Assembly (NCBI GenBank): GCA_026002995.1
Contig: BPGK01000001.1
Span: 558,001-622,000 of the forward strand
Direction: 5' to 3'
DNA from: Gaiellaceae bacterium
Lineage (GTDB): Bacteria; Actinomycetota; Thermoleophilia; Gaiellales; Gaiellaceae
DNA length: 64,000 nucleotides
Each line of letters opens with the position of its first letter. Position 1 is the first letter of the stretch. The position numbers and the translations under genes are program-made. Positions 1 to 9,854 of the stretch are shown here, piece after piece. Under the pieces are notes generated by a model. It had not been told where the DNA came from and made no database searches. It saw only the letters and a program-made list of their open reading frames with translations.

Positions 1-984
1 CGAGCGCTCCTCGCGGGGCTCGGGAATCCGCAAGACGCGTATCCCGCGATCCACGTCGTCGGCACGAACGGGAAGTCGACCGCGACGGTCACGATCGAGC
101 AACTCCTCCTCTCGGAGGGGCTCGCAGTCGGCTCGACGATCTCGCCGCATATCGCGAGCTGGGCCGAGCGGATCCGCATCAACGGGCAGCACGCCGACTT
201 CGAGGCTGCGATCGCGCGCGTGCGCGAGCAGGCCGAGCGCGTCCGGGCGACCCAGTTCGAGATCGTCACCGCGGCGGCGCTCGCCGCGTTCGCGGATGCG
301 GGGATCGACGTCGCCGTCGTCGAGGCAGGGCTCGGGGGGAGGCTCGATGCGACGAACGTCCTTCGCACGCGGGTCGTGCTGCTCACGAACGTCGGGCTCG
401 ACCACACCGACGTGCTCGGCGAGAGTCGGGAGGCGATCGCCCGCGAGAAGCTCGCGGTGGCACGTGAGGACAGTGTCGTCGTGCTTCCCGACCGCGAGTT
501 CGCGCACCTCGTGCCCGAGCGAGAGGTGGTCGTCGGTGGAGCCCGTGAGGCGGCCGAGGCGTTCCTGGGGCGGAGGATCGACGCGGAGCCTTCCGTCTCG
601 CTTCCCGGGCGGCTCGAGCTGCGCGAGGGCGAGATCCGGGACGGCGCGCACAATCCCGACGGTGCGCGGTTCCTCGTGGAGCGTCTGCCTCCGGGCGACT
701 ACACCGTCGTCGCCTCCGTTCTTCGCGACAAGGATGTCGATGCGATGCTCGCAACGCTCGCCCGCGTGGGGTCGCGCTTCGTCGCCACGCGCTCGTCCTC
801 CCCGCGGGCGCTTCCTGCCGAGGAGCTCGCGGAGCGCGCCCGAGCCCGCTTTCCGCTCGTCGAGGCGGTTCCCGAGCCGTCCGCCGCGGTGCGGCGCGCG
901 CACGAGCTCGGGGAGCCGGTGCTCGTGACCGGATCGCTCTACCTCCTCGGCGACCTCGCGCAGGCGGAGGGAGGGTCGAGATGA
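1..984 (+). CDS. folC: Folylpolyglutamate synthase / dihydrofolate synthase, 5'-truncated by window edge
   Basis: Frame 1 is open from base 1: HVVGTNGKSTATV P-loop, GLGGRLDATN, DGAHNPDG motifs. Confidence 0.9.
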   Translation, partial: RALLAGLGNPQDAYPAIHVVGTNGKSTATVTIEQLLLSEGLAVGSTISPHIASWAERIRINGQHADFEAAIARVREQAERVRATQFEIVTAAALAAFADAGIDVAVVEAGLGGRLDATNVLRTRVVLLTNVGLDHTDVLGESREAIAREKLAVAREDSVVVLPDREFAHLVPEREVVVGGAREAAEAFLGRRIDAEPSVSLPGRLELREGEIRDGAHNPDGARFLVERLPPGDYTVVASVLRDKDVDAMLATLARVGSRFVATRSSSPRALPAEELAERARARFPLVEAVPEPSAAVRRAHELGEPVLVTGSLYLLGDLAQAEGGSR

Positions 985-1094
985 CGCGAACGGGTGAGCG
1001 GATCTCCGTCCTCCTCTTCGCGCTGCTGATCGTGGTCGGGATCGTCGGGCTCGCGTTCGGGCTCGGGTACCTCGTCGGCAGGCTTCTGCTATGA
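981..1094 (+). CDS. 37-aa single-TM microprotein (MTRTGERISVLLFALLIVVGIVGLAFGLGYLVGRLLL)
   Basis: ATGA overlaps with folC stop and with the next start; hydrophobic segment; below the ORF-track length cutoff. Confidence 0.55.
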   Translation: MTRTGERISVLLFALLIVVGIVGLAFGLGYLVGRLLL

Positions 1095-1606
1095 GGGAGG
1101 CCACGATGCCGATTGCGCAGGCGCTCGACTCCGTCGACTGGACGCTCGCTCGAAACCTCGGGATCCTGCTCGTCGTCGTCCTCTGGCTGGCGACTGCCTT
1201 CTGGGTCCTCAAGGACGCCCGCCGCCGCATCGCCGACGCGTGGCTCGTCGCGCTCGCGACGCTCGTCGGGCTCGTGCTGCCGTTTCTCGGGCCGATCATC
1301 TACCTCTTCTTCCGACCGCCGGAGTACCTCGCCGACGTGCGCGAGCGCGAGCTCGAGATCCGCGCTATGGAGGAGCGCCTCGCCGAGCTCGATCGCCGCT
1401 GTCCGGTCTGCCGCGCGCGCGTCGAGGCGTCGTACCTCGTGTGCCCGGTCTGTACGACGCGGCTGAAGCAGGCATGTCCGTCGTGCGGCCAACCGCTCGA
1501 GTCGCTCTGGCAGGTCTGCCCCTACTGCGCGACGGAGATCCCGCCCGCGCTACCCGCGCTCGACGAGGTGTCGTTGCGACCGCGCCGTCGTCGGGCGAGC
1601 GACTAG
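1091..1606 (+). CDS. Membrane-anchored double zinc-ribbon protein
   Basis: N-terminal TM segments then CPVCRARV..CPVCTTRL..CPSCGQPL..CPYCATEI. Confidence 0.75.
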   Translation: MREATMPIAQALDSVDWTLARNLGILLVVVLWLATAFWVLKDARRRIADAWLVALATLVGLVLPFLGPIIYLFFRPPEYLADVRERELEIRAMEERLAELDRRCPVCRARVEASYLVCPVCTTRLKQACPSCGQPLESLWQVCPYCATEIPPALPALDEVSLRPRRRRASD

Positions 1607-1618
1607 CATCCTCGCTCC

Positions 1619-2038
1619 ATGGCCAGGGAGACCACGCTCGTTCTCGTCAAGCCCGACGGCATGCGCCGCGGCCTCGCGGGCGAGATCCTCGCGCGCTTCG
1701 AGCGGCGCGGGCTCGAGCTCCGGGGCGCGCGGCTGCTCAAGATCTCGAAGTCGCTCGCTCGTGCGCACTACGCCGAGCACAAGGGGAAGCCGTTCTTCGG
1801 CGACCTCGTGGACTTCATCACCTCGGGGCCGGTGCTCGCGCTCGCCGTGAGCGGCGAGTCGGCGATCTCGGTCGTCCGCGCGATGATGGGCGCGACGAAC
1901 CCGCTCGACTCCGCGCCGGGAACCATCCGCGGAGACTTCGCGCTCGAGCTCTCCGAGAACATCGTCCACGGATCGGACTCGAAGGAGAGCGCGAAGCGGG
2001 AGCTCGCGCTCTTCTTCCCCGACGGCCTCGTCTCGTAA
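1619..2038 (+). CDS. ndk: Nucleoside diphosphate kinase
   Basis: ETTLVLVKPDGMRRGL; ...ENIVHGSDSKESAKRE active-site region. Confidence 0.95.
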   Translation: MARETTLVLVKPDGMRRGLAGEILARFERRGLELRGARLLKISKSLARAHYAEHKGKPFFGDLVDFITSGPVLALAVSGESAISVVRAMMGATNPLDSAPGTIRGDFALELSENIVHGSDSKESAKRELALFFPDGLVS

Positions 2039-2050
2039 GGCTGCCGCGCG

Positions 2051-2656
2051 CTGCACGCCGATCTCCTGACTCTCGCCTCGACCAGTCCTCAGCGACGCGC
2101 GATCCTCGAGCAGCTCCGCATCCCGTTCGAGGTGGTCGCCCCGCACTACGTCGAGGACGATCCGCCGGACGCCGACGCCGCTGAGCTCGTCCGCCGCCAC
2201 GCCGAGGGCAAGGCGCGCTCCGTCCATGTCGACGGCCGTCTGACGCTGGGCGTCGACACGACCGTCGTCCTCGACGGGCGCGTCTACGGGAAGGCGCGCG
2301 ACTCCGAGGAGGCGCGGCAGATGCTGAACGAGCTCTCCGGTCGCACGCACGCGGTGCTCTCGGGGCTCTGCCTCCTCGGCGCCGGCGAGGAGATCATCGT
2401 CCACGAGCGGACGGAGGTGACGTTCAGGCTGCTGTCGTCCGAGCTCGTCTCCTTCTACGTCGCGAGCAGGGAGTGGGAGGGTCGTGCGGGCGCCTACGCG
2501 ATCCAGGGGCTCGGCGGACGCCTCGTCGAGCGGATCGAGGGCGACTACCTGAACGTCGTCGGGCTCCCGGGAGCGCTCCTCGTGACGCTGCTCGAGCGCC
2601 TTGCCCCGCGCCTGCTCGTCTCCACGGGCCCCACCACGAGCGAGACTCCGGGATAG
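2051..2656 (+). CDS. maf: Maf family nucleotide pyrophosphatase (start uncertain)
   Basis: LASTSPQRRAILEQL near N-terminus upstream of the listed ORF start; RHAEGKARSV, GVDTTVVLDGRVYGKARD. Confidence 0.85.
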   Translation: MHADLLTLASTSPQRRAILEQLRIPFEVVAPHYVEDDPPDADAAELVRRHAEGKARSVHVDGRLTLGVDTTVVLDGRVYGKARDSEEARQMLNELSGRTHAVLSGLCLLGAGEEIIVHERTEVTFRLLSSELVSFYVASREWEGRAGAYAIQGLGGRLVERIEGDYLNVVGLPGALLVTLLERLAPRLLVSTGPTTSETPG

Positions 2657-3778
<1,122 letters not shown>

Positions 3779-3810
3779 GGGTCTGCGCTACCGGTCAGGA
3801 GTCTGCGCTA

Positions 3811-3867
3811 GGGGTCAGGTCTCTCGTGTTGCACGCCAAGGGCGTGCAACACGAGAGACCTGACCCC
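3811..3867. repeat. Perfect inverted repeat: 27-bp arms, 3-nt loop
   Basis: GGGGTCAGGTCTCTCGTGTTGCACGCC-AAG-GGCGTGCAACACGAGAGACCTGACCCC. Confidence 0.95.
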
Positions 3868-3996
3868 GCTCGTTCCGAGAGACCTGACCCCGCTCGTTCC
3901 GAGAGACCTGACCCCGCTCGTTCCGAGAGACCTGACCCCGCTCGTTCCGAGAGACCTGACCCCGCTCGTTCCGAGAGACCTGACCCCGCTCGTTGC
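3853..3996. repeat. Six tandem copies of a 24-bp unit GAGAGACCTGACCCCGCTCGTTCC
   Basis: Direct reading; the last copy has one mismatch at its end; first copy overlaps the right arm of the hairpin. Confidence 0.95.
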
Positions 3997-4044
3997 GCCC
4001 TCGCTCGACGCTACTCCGGGCGGGCGTCGCTACACTGGCCCGTC

Positions 4045-4980
4045 GTGCCCAGGGAACGCAGCGCGCGATCGGGCGCGCTGGGCGTGACCGTCCGGCGCGT
4101 CCCGTCCACACCATCGAGCTCACGCAGCGCCGGGACGCTCCGCCGCCGGCTCGCGGTCGGCCTGCTCGTGCTCGCCTCCGTCGTGCTGATCACGCTCTCC
4201 TTCAGAGCGGGAGAGGACGGGACCGCTTGGGACATCGAGGCCGTCGGGTCGACCCTCCTGCGCCCGGCCGCAGTGGCCGTCGAACGGGTCGCGCAGCCCT
4301 TCCGTGACGCGTACGCCTGGGCAGACGGCTTGCTCACGGCTCGCTCCGAGGCGGACCGACTCCGGACCGAGGTCCGCGAGCTTCGCCAGCGCGCGATCCA
4401 GAGCGAGTTCGCCCTGCGCGAGAACGAGTACCTCCGCGGGCTGCTCGAGTACATCGACGGGCCGCGCTTCCCGGCGGGCTACGACCCCGTCGCAGCGGAG
4501 GTCATCGGTCGCCCCGGGAGCGCGTTTGCGCAGGCCGTGGTCGTCGCCGCCGGGTCGCGGGACGGGGTACGGGTCAACGACCCGGTCGTCAACGCCGACG
4601 GGCTCGTGGGGCTCGTGGTGCGCGTGAGCCCGCGTACCGCGCGGGTGCAGCTCCTCACCGACCCGCGCGCGGCGGTCTCCGCGCTCGACTTGCAGACGGA
4701 CGCGGCGGGGATCGTGCGCCACGCCCGCGGCACGCGCGAGACGCTCGTCCTCGACCGCGTACGGAAGCGCGACCTCGTGCGCGTCGGCGACGAGATCGTC
4801 ACCGCCGGCTGGCGGGTCGGCGCGCTGACCTCCCTGTACCCGAAGGGAATCGCCATCGGAGTGGTCACGTCCGTCGGCCAGACCGACACCGACCTCTACC
4901 AACAGATCCAGGTCGACCCGTACGTCGACTTCGGAGGGCTCGACGCCGTCCTCGTCCTCGTCCCCAAGGGCCGACAGTGA
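4045..4980 (+). CDS. mreC: Rod shape-determining protein MreC
   Basis: Signal anchor RLAVGLLVLASVVLITLSF, coiled coil, AAEVIGRPGSAFAQ..VVVAAGSRDGVRVNDPVVNADGLVG; GTG start at 4045 is preferred over the listed start, which lies in the repeat region. Confidence 0.9.
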   Translation: MPRERSARSGALGVTVRRVPSTPSSSRSAGTLRRRLAVGLLVLASVVLITLSFRAGEDGTAWDIEAVGSTLLRPAAVAVERVAQPFRDAYAWADGLLTARSEADRLRTEVRELRQRAIQSEFALRENEYLRGLLEYIDGPRFPAGYDPVAAEVIGRPGSAFAQAVVVAAGSRDGVRVNDPVVNADGLVGLVVRVSPRTARVQLLTDPRAAVSALDLQTDAAGIVRHARGTRETLVLDRVRKRDLVRVGDEIVTAGWRVGALTSLYPKGIAIGVVTSVGQTDTDLYQQIQVDPYVDFGGLDAVLVLVPKGRQ

Positions 4981-5504
4981 CTCCCGGCGACGCGCTCCGC
5001 GCCGCGCTCGTCGTCCTTGCCGCGGCGATGCTCCAGGTGGTGATCGTCTCCTCGCTCACCGTGCTCGGTGGCACGGCAGACCTGCTGCTCGTGACGGTCT
5101 GCTGTCTCGGCCTCCTCCGCGGTGCCGTGGTGGGTGCGGTCGCGGGCTTCGGCGCGGGGCTCGTGGTCGACGTCCTCACGCTCGACACCCTCGGGGCGTC
5201 CTCGCTCGTGCTGACGCTGGTGGGGTTCTGGGCCGGCCGCTACGGGGAGACGACCGCGCGCGGGACGAGGCTTCCGCCACTCGTTGCCGTGGGCGCGCTC
5301 ACGATCCTCGCAGCAGTGTTCGCCACGTTCCTGCGCGTCCTCTTGGGCGAGGAGGTCGTCGCCGAGCACGCGCTCGTCGGGGCTCTCGTCCCCGCGCTCG
5401 TCCTCAACCTCGCGCTCGCGCTCCCGGTGTCCTCCCTCCTGCGCACCGTCGTTCGTCCGCGATCCGAGAGCCCTTCCGCCGCGGAGGTCGAGCTCGTTGC
5501 CTGA
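4977..5504 (+). CDS. mreD: Rod shape-determining protein MreD
   Basis: Multi-TM protein between mreC and PBP2; ATGA-type overlap. Confidence 0.8.
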   Translation: MTPGDALRAALVVLAAAMLQVVIVSSLTVLGGTADLLLVTVCCLGLLRGAVVGAVAGFGAGLVVDVLTLDTLGASSLVLTLVGFWAGRYGETTARGTRLPPLVAVGALTILAAVFATFLRVLLGEEVVAEHALVGALVPALVLNLALALPVSSLLRTVVRPRSESPSAAEVELVA

Positions 5505-7512
5505 CCGACGGGGCAGTCCCTACGGTGAGCGCCGGCTTCCGCCGGCGCGCTTTCTCCCCCCTGACCCGCGGGTGCGTGAGCCGCATCGCCTGACCCCGCA
5601 GCTCGCGCTCAGGGTCGGCGTGCTCGGCGTCGTCGCGCTCGTCGCGTTCGGCATCCTCTTCGCGCGTCTCTGGTCGCTTCAAGTGCTCTCCGGCGACGAG
5701 TACCTGAACGCCGCGCAGAACAACCAGCTCCGACTCGTCCGGCTCGAGGCGCCTCGGGGGCCGATCCTCGACCGCAACGGCCGCGTCCTCGTCTCCAACG
5801 TGGCCGGAACCGCGGTCAAGCTGTGGGTGGGCGACATGCCCGAGAAGGGCCGCAACGCCCTCGTCCGCCGCCTCGCGACCGTGCTCGGCCTGTCGCCGCG
5901 GAGGCTCGCGCGCGCCGTCGACGAGCAGCTCTCGGATCCGCTGACGCCGATCACGGTGAAGACGTCCGTCGGCGAGGCCCAGGTGAAGTACCTCTACGAG
6001 CACCGGGCGGAGTTCCCGGGAGTCGAGATCGTCCAGACCTACCTCCGTCACTACCCATACAAGGCGCTCGCCGCCCAGCTCCTCGGGTACGTCGGGGAGA
6101 TCTCCGCCGAGGAGCTCGAGCGGCTCCGCAAGGACGGCTACCGCGCCGGCGACACGATCGGCAAGACGGGGATCGAGGCGGCGTACGACGCGTACCTCCG
6201 AGGAGTACCGGGCCTCGCCCAGATCACGGTGGACTCGCTTGGACGCCCCCAGAGCTCGCTCGAGCTGCGCCAGGAGGCCCGGGCTGGAAACGCGCTCCGC
6301 CTCACCATCGACGTCCGGATCCAGCGGGCGGCGGAGGAGGCGCTCCGGTACGGGATCGAGCTCGCCCACGCGAACGACCACTGGGCGGCGAACGGCGGCG
6401 CCATCGTCGCCCTCGACCCGCGCGACGGCGCCGTGCTCGCGCTCGCCTCCTCGCCGAGCTATCGGCCGTCGGTCTTCGTCGGCAGGCTCGATCGGCGCAA
6501 GCTCGCCCCGCTTCTCGACGAGGAGGCGGCGCGTCGCGCGAACTACCCGGGCCTGAACCGGGCCATCGCCGGCCTGTATCCGCCCGGATCGACCTGGAAG
6601 CCCGTGACAGCGCTCGCAGGGATGCAGGAGCACGTGTTCTCGGCGTACGACCCCTTGCCGTGCACGCCGGTCGCCTACTACGGGCTCGACCGGCAGAAGT
6701 TCCGCAACTGGAACCCGTACGTCAACCGTCCGATGACCCTTCCGGAGGCTCTGGCGGAGTCCTGCGACACGTACTTCTACGAGATCGGCAACCGCTTCTA
6801 CCTGCAGGGATCCGAGGGCCGCGTGCGGATGCAGCAGTGGGCCCGCCGATTCGGCTTCGGATCGCCCACCGGCATCGACATCGCCGGCGAGGAGCCGGGC
6901 CTCGTCCCGACGCCGGAGTGGCGCCGCAAGACGTTCACGAGCGACTGGGATCGGGCGTGGAACCCCGGTGACTCGATCCAGCTCAGCATCGGGCAGAAGG
7001 ACCTCCTCGTGACCCCCCTCCAGATGGCGGCCTTCTACGCGATGCTCGCGAACGGCGGCAACATCGTCACCCCGTACCTCGCCTCGGCCGTCGAGCAGCC
7101 CGGCTCGAGGGGCTCGCCTCGCCTCGTCCTCAAGCGCTTCGCGCCGAAGCCGCCGCGGCCGGCGGGCGTCGACCCCGCCGCGCTCGCCGCCGTGCGGGAC
7201 GGCTTGTGGCGCGCGACGCACTCGATCAACGGGACGGCGTCCGGCGTGTTCGGCTCGTACGAGATCCCGATCTCCGGCAAGACCGGGACGGCGGAGAAGG
7301 TCGTTCCGCTCCCCGGCTACCCCGCCGGGCACCTCGAAGACCAGTCCTGGTGGTGCGGTTGGGGGCCGTCCGAGGCCGCGCGGCTCGTCGTCTGCGCGCT
7401 CATCGAGAACGGCGGCCACGGCTCGGCGGCCGCCGCCCCGGCGGCCCTCCGGGTCTTCGAGCGCTTCTTCAATCGGAAAGCGCCGGCCCCGGTCCTGACG
7501 GAGAGCGACTGA
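5497..7512 (+). CDS. mrdA: Penicillin-binding protein 2 (peptidoglycan transpeptidase)
   Basis: RGPILDRNGRVLVSN; PGSTWKPVTALAGM; SGKTGTAEKV; TTG start at 5497 inferred. Confidence 0.92.
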   Translation: MPDRRGSPYGERRLPPARFLPPDPRVREPHRLTPQLALRVGVLGVVALVAFGILFARLWSLQVLSGDEYLNAAQNNQLRLVRLEAPRGPILDRNGRVLVSNVAGTAVKLWVGDMPEKGRNALVRRLATVLGLSPRRLARAVDEQLSDPLTPITVKTSVGEAQVKYLYEHRAEFPGVEIVQTYLRHYPYKALAAQLLGYVGEISAEELERLRKDGYRAGDTIGKTGIEAAYDAYLRGVPGLAQITVDSLGRPQSSLELRQEARAGNALRLTIDVRIQRAAEEALRYGIELAHANDHWAANGGAIVALDPRDGAVLALASSPSYRPSVFVGRLDRRKLAPLLDEEAARRANYPGLNRAIAGLYPPGSTWKPVTALAGMQEHVFSAYDPLPCTPVAYYGLDRQKFRNWNPYVNRPMTLPEALAESCDTYFYEIGNRFYLQGSEGRVRMQQWARRFGFGSPTGIDIAGEEPGLVPTPEWRRKTFTSDWDRAWNPGDSIQLSIGQKDLLVTPLQMAAFYAMLANGGNIVTPYLASAVEQPGSRGSPRLVLKRFAPKPPRPAGVDPAALAAVRDGLWRATHSINGTASGVFGSYEIPISGKTGTAEKVVPLPGYPAGHLEDQSWWCGWGPSEAARLVVCALIENGGHGSAAAAPAALRVFERFFNRKAPAPVLTESD

Positions 7513-8690
7513 TGATCGAGGTCGCTCAGCCACGCTCGGCGGCGCCCAGGGCGCGCGTGGGCGCGATGCCGATCGCCTTCCTGCGCAGGCTGGACTGGAT
7601 CCTCCTCGCCGCGACGCTCGCGCTCGCCGGCTACGGGCTCTGGGCGATTGCGGGCATCACCCGCTACGACGTCCCCGGGGACGAGCACTACTACGTCGTC
7701 CGACAGGCGATCGCGCTCGCCGTCGGGTTGGTCGGGTTCGCGGTCGCGACGATCGTTCCCCTCGATCTCGCGCGGCGGTACTGGAAGCTCGTTTACCTCG
7801 CGACGCTCGGGCTCATGACGCTCGTCATCGTCGCGGCCGAGGCGATCCGTGGCTCGCGGCGCTGGCTCGACCTCGGAGTCATCCAGTTCCAGCCGTCCGA
7901 GCTCGGCAAGGTTCTCTTCGTCCTGGCGATCGCAGGCTTTCTCGTGCAGCGAGCTGGGAGGACCGTGCAGTGGAGGACGCTGGCAGCGGCGCTCGGGCTC
8001 GGCGCGGCTCCCGTGCTGCTCGTCTTCCTGCAGCCGGACCTCGGGACTGCTCTCGTGTACGCGGCAGCGCTCGCTGCCGTCCTCTTCTTCGTCGGAGCGC
8101 GTTGGCGCCAGCTCCTGGCGCTCGTCGCGCTCGCCGTCTTCATCGCCCTCTCGGTGCTCTGGCTCCTCCCCAGCGTGGGGATCGAGGTCCTCGAGCCCTA
8201 CCAGGTGGCTCGTCTGACGCTCGACCCGAACGCCGACCCGAGCGGCGTCACGTACAACCTGAACCAGTCGATCACCGCCGTGGGCTCGGGCGGGTTGACC
8301 GGCCGCGGCGTCAGCGGCGCGACGCAGACGAACCTCGACTACCTTCCCGAGCACGCGACCGACTTCGTCTTCGCCTCGCTCGCGGAGCAGCGCGGGTTCG
8401 TCGGCTGTTCGATCCTCCTGCTCCTCTACCTCCTCCTCGTCTGGCGGGGGCTGCGCGTCATCACCGTCTCCCGAGACCTGTACGGCGCCGTCGTGGCCGG
8501 TGGGCTCGTCTTCGCCTTCCTCTTCCAGGTGTTCGTGAACGTCGGCATGACGATGGGCATCGCGCCCGTGACGGGCATCCCGCTGCCCTTCGTGACCGTC
8601 GGCGGCTCGGCCATCGTCGCGAACCTCGTGCTCGTCGGCGTGCTCCAGGGCATCCACGCCCGTGGGCACGCGGGGGCCAGCGCACCGTGA
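7512..8690 (+). CDS. rodA: RodA/FtsW family glycosyltransferase
   Basis: Multi-TM; GSRRWLDLGVIQFQPSELGK; LPEHATDFVFASLAEQRGFVG. Confidence 0.95.
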   Translation: MIEVAQPRSAAPRARVGAMPIAFLRRLDWILLAATLALAGYGLWAIAGITRYDVPGDEHYYVVRQAIALAVGLVGFAVATIVPLDLARRYWKLVYLATLGLMTLVIVAAEAIRGSRRWLDLGVIQFQPSELGKVLFVLAIAGFLVQRAGRTVQWRTLAAALGLGAAPVLLVFLQPDLGTALVYAAALAAVLFFVGARWRQLLALVALAVFIALSVLWLLPSVGIEVLEPYQVARLTLDPNADPSGVTYNLNQSITAVGSGGLTGRGVSGATQTNLDYLPEHATDFVFASLAEQRGFVGCSILLLLYLLLVWRGLRVITVSRDLYGAVVAGGLVFAFLFQVFVNVGMTMGIAPVTGIPLPFVTVGGSAIVANLVLVGVLQGIHARGHAGASAP

Positions 8691-9466
8691 CGGCGAGCGT
8701 CTCGTCGCTCGTCTCCGAGGCCGGGAGCGTCGTGCGCGCCGTCCGGGAGGCGCAGGAGAGCGGCGTCGGCGGCGCCGTCCTCGTCAGCGGCGTCCTCGCA
8801 GACCACCTCGCGCGCGAGCTCGGGGCGGGCGCCGACCCCGGGGTCGTCCGGGTCGGCGACGTGCCCGGCGCCGACGCAGCAGTCGCAGTCCGCATCATTG
8901 CGGGCGATCCGAGTGACGAGGATCGCGCATTCGTCGTTCGGGCGGAGCGAGTGTCCGTGCCGGTCGTGCTCGTCCAGCTCTGGCCGCAGGCGGACTGGAC
9001 GCGACCGTTCGTCCTCTCCCCGTTCGTCGTCGAGTGTCGCGCCGGCGAAGGCTTCCCGCTCTCCGAGATCGCCTCCCGCATCGCGGAGGCGACGGAGGGC
9101 TCCCTGCGGCTCGCCGCTCGCGTCCCGACGCTCCGGGACGCCGCGACGACGCATGCGACGCGCACCGCGGTGGCGCGAGCGGCCCTGCTCGGCCTGCGCG
9201 GGCGATCGCGTTCGCCCCTCACGCTCGAGCAGGTTCGACTCGCGATCCGCCTCCGATCGCTCGAGGCGCGCGCGGTAGACGGCGCTGCTCCCGAGCTCGC
9301 CGCCACGACCGCCGCGGTCGTGGCCGGCGGTCTCGTGCTGCGCGTGGTGGCTCGCCGGCTGCGTCGTGTCCTCCCCGAGCCTCTCGCGAACGCCGTCGTC
9401 GCGGCGGGCGGAACCTGGGCGCTGGCGGAGACGCTCCGCCGAGCCGAGGCGCGCGGCCGTCGCTGA
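8687..9466 (+). CDS. Conserved hypothetical protein coupled to rodA, C-terminal hydrophobic hairpin
   Basis: GTG start overlapping rodA stop; protein-like composition. Confidence 0.6.
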   Translation: MTASVSSLVSEAGSVVRAVREAQESGVGGAVLVSGVLADHLARELGAGADPGVVRVGDVPGADAAVAVRIIAGDPSDEDRAFVVRAERVSVPVVLVQLWPQADWTRPFVLSPFVVECRAGEGFPLSEIASRIAEATEGSLRLAARVPTLRDAATTHATRTAVARAALLGLRGRSRSPLTLEQVRLAIRLRSLEARAVDGAAPELAATTAAVVAGGLVLRVVARRLRRVLPEPLANAVVAAGGTWALAETLRRAEARGRR

Positions 9467-9528
9467 CCCACGGATGTCGTCCGGAGCCGGTCCTAGCATG
9501 GCCGCCGTCACGCCGATGGGAGGGACGA

Positions 9529-9722
9529 TGCCGAACACGGAGCTCGCCGAGGAGCTGCTGCAGCTGGAGGAGGCCGACGCCTGGTTCGAGTACCTCGAGT
9601 CGACCCGCGGGCAGTCGGAAGCGCGCTACGCCGAGCTCGAGCCGTGGGCCTGGGCGCGCCTTTCGCAGCGGCTCCGCGCCGTGCGCGCCCGTCGCGCGCG
9701 CCTGCGGCCGGCTGCCGCGTAG
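9529..9722 (+). CDS. Small hypothetical protein
   Basis: MPNTELAEELLQLEEADAWFEYLESTRGQ; acidic helical small ORF just upstream of rne. Confidence 0.5.
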
Positions 9723-9854
9723 ACGGGCTCGGCTCAGCCGGCTGCTAGCCTAGGCGCAGGCTCATGGCCACCCGTTTCACCACTCGCAGCGCGATCCGGG
9801 AGACGCCGTCGGCGTCTCTTTCGTCGCGCGCGACCGACAGAGGAGATTCAGACC

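Noticed and set aside
3853-3996. 24-bp direct repeats as a CRISPR array
   Set aside because: Units are contiguous with no unique spacers and there are no cas genes; treated as a tandem array
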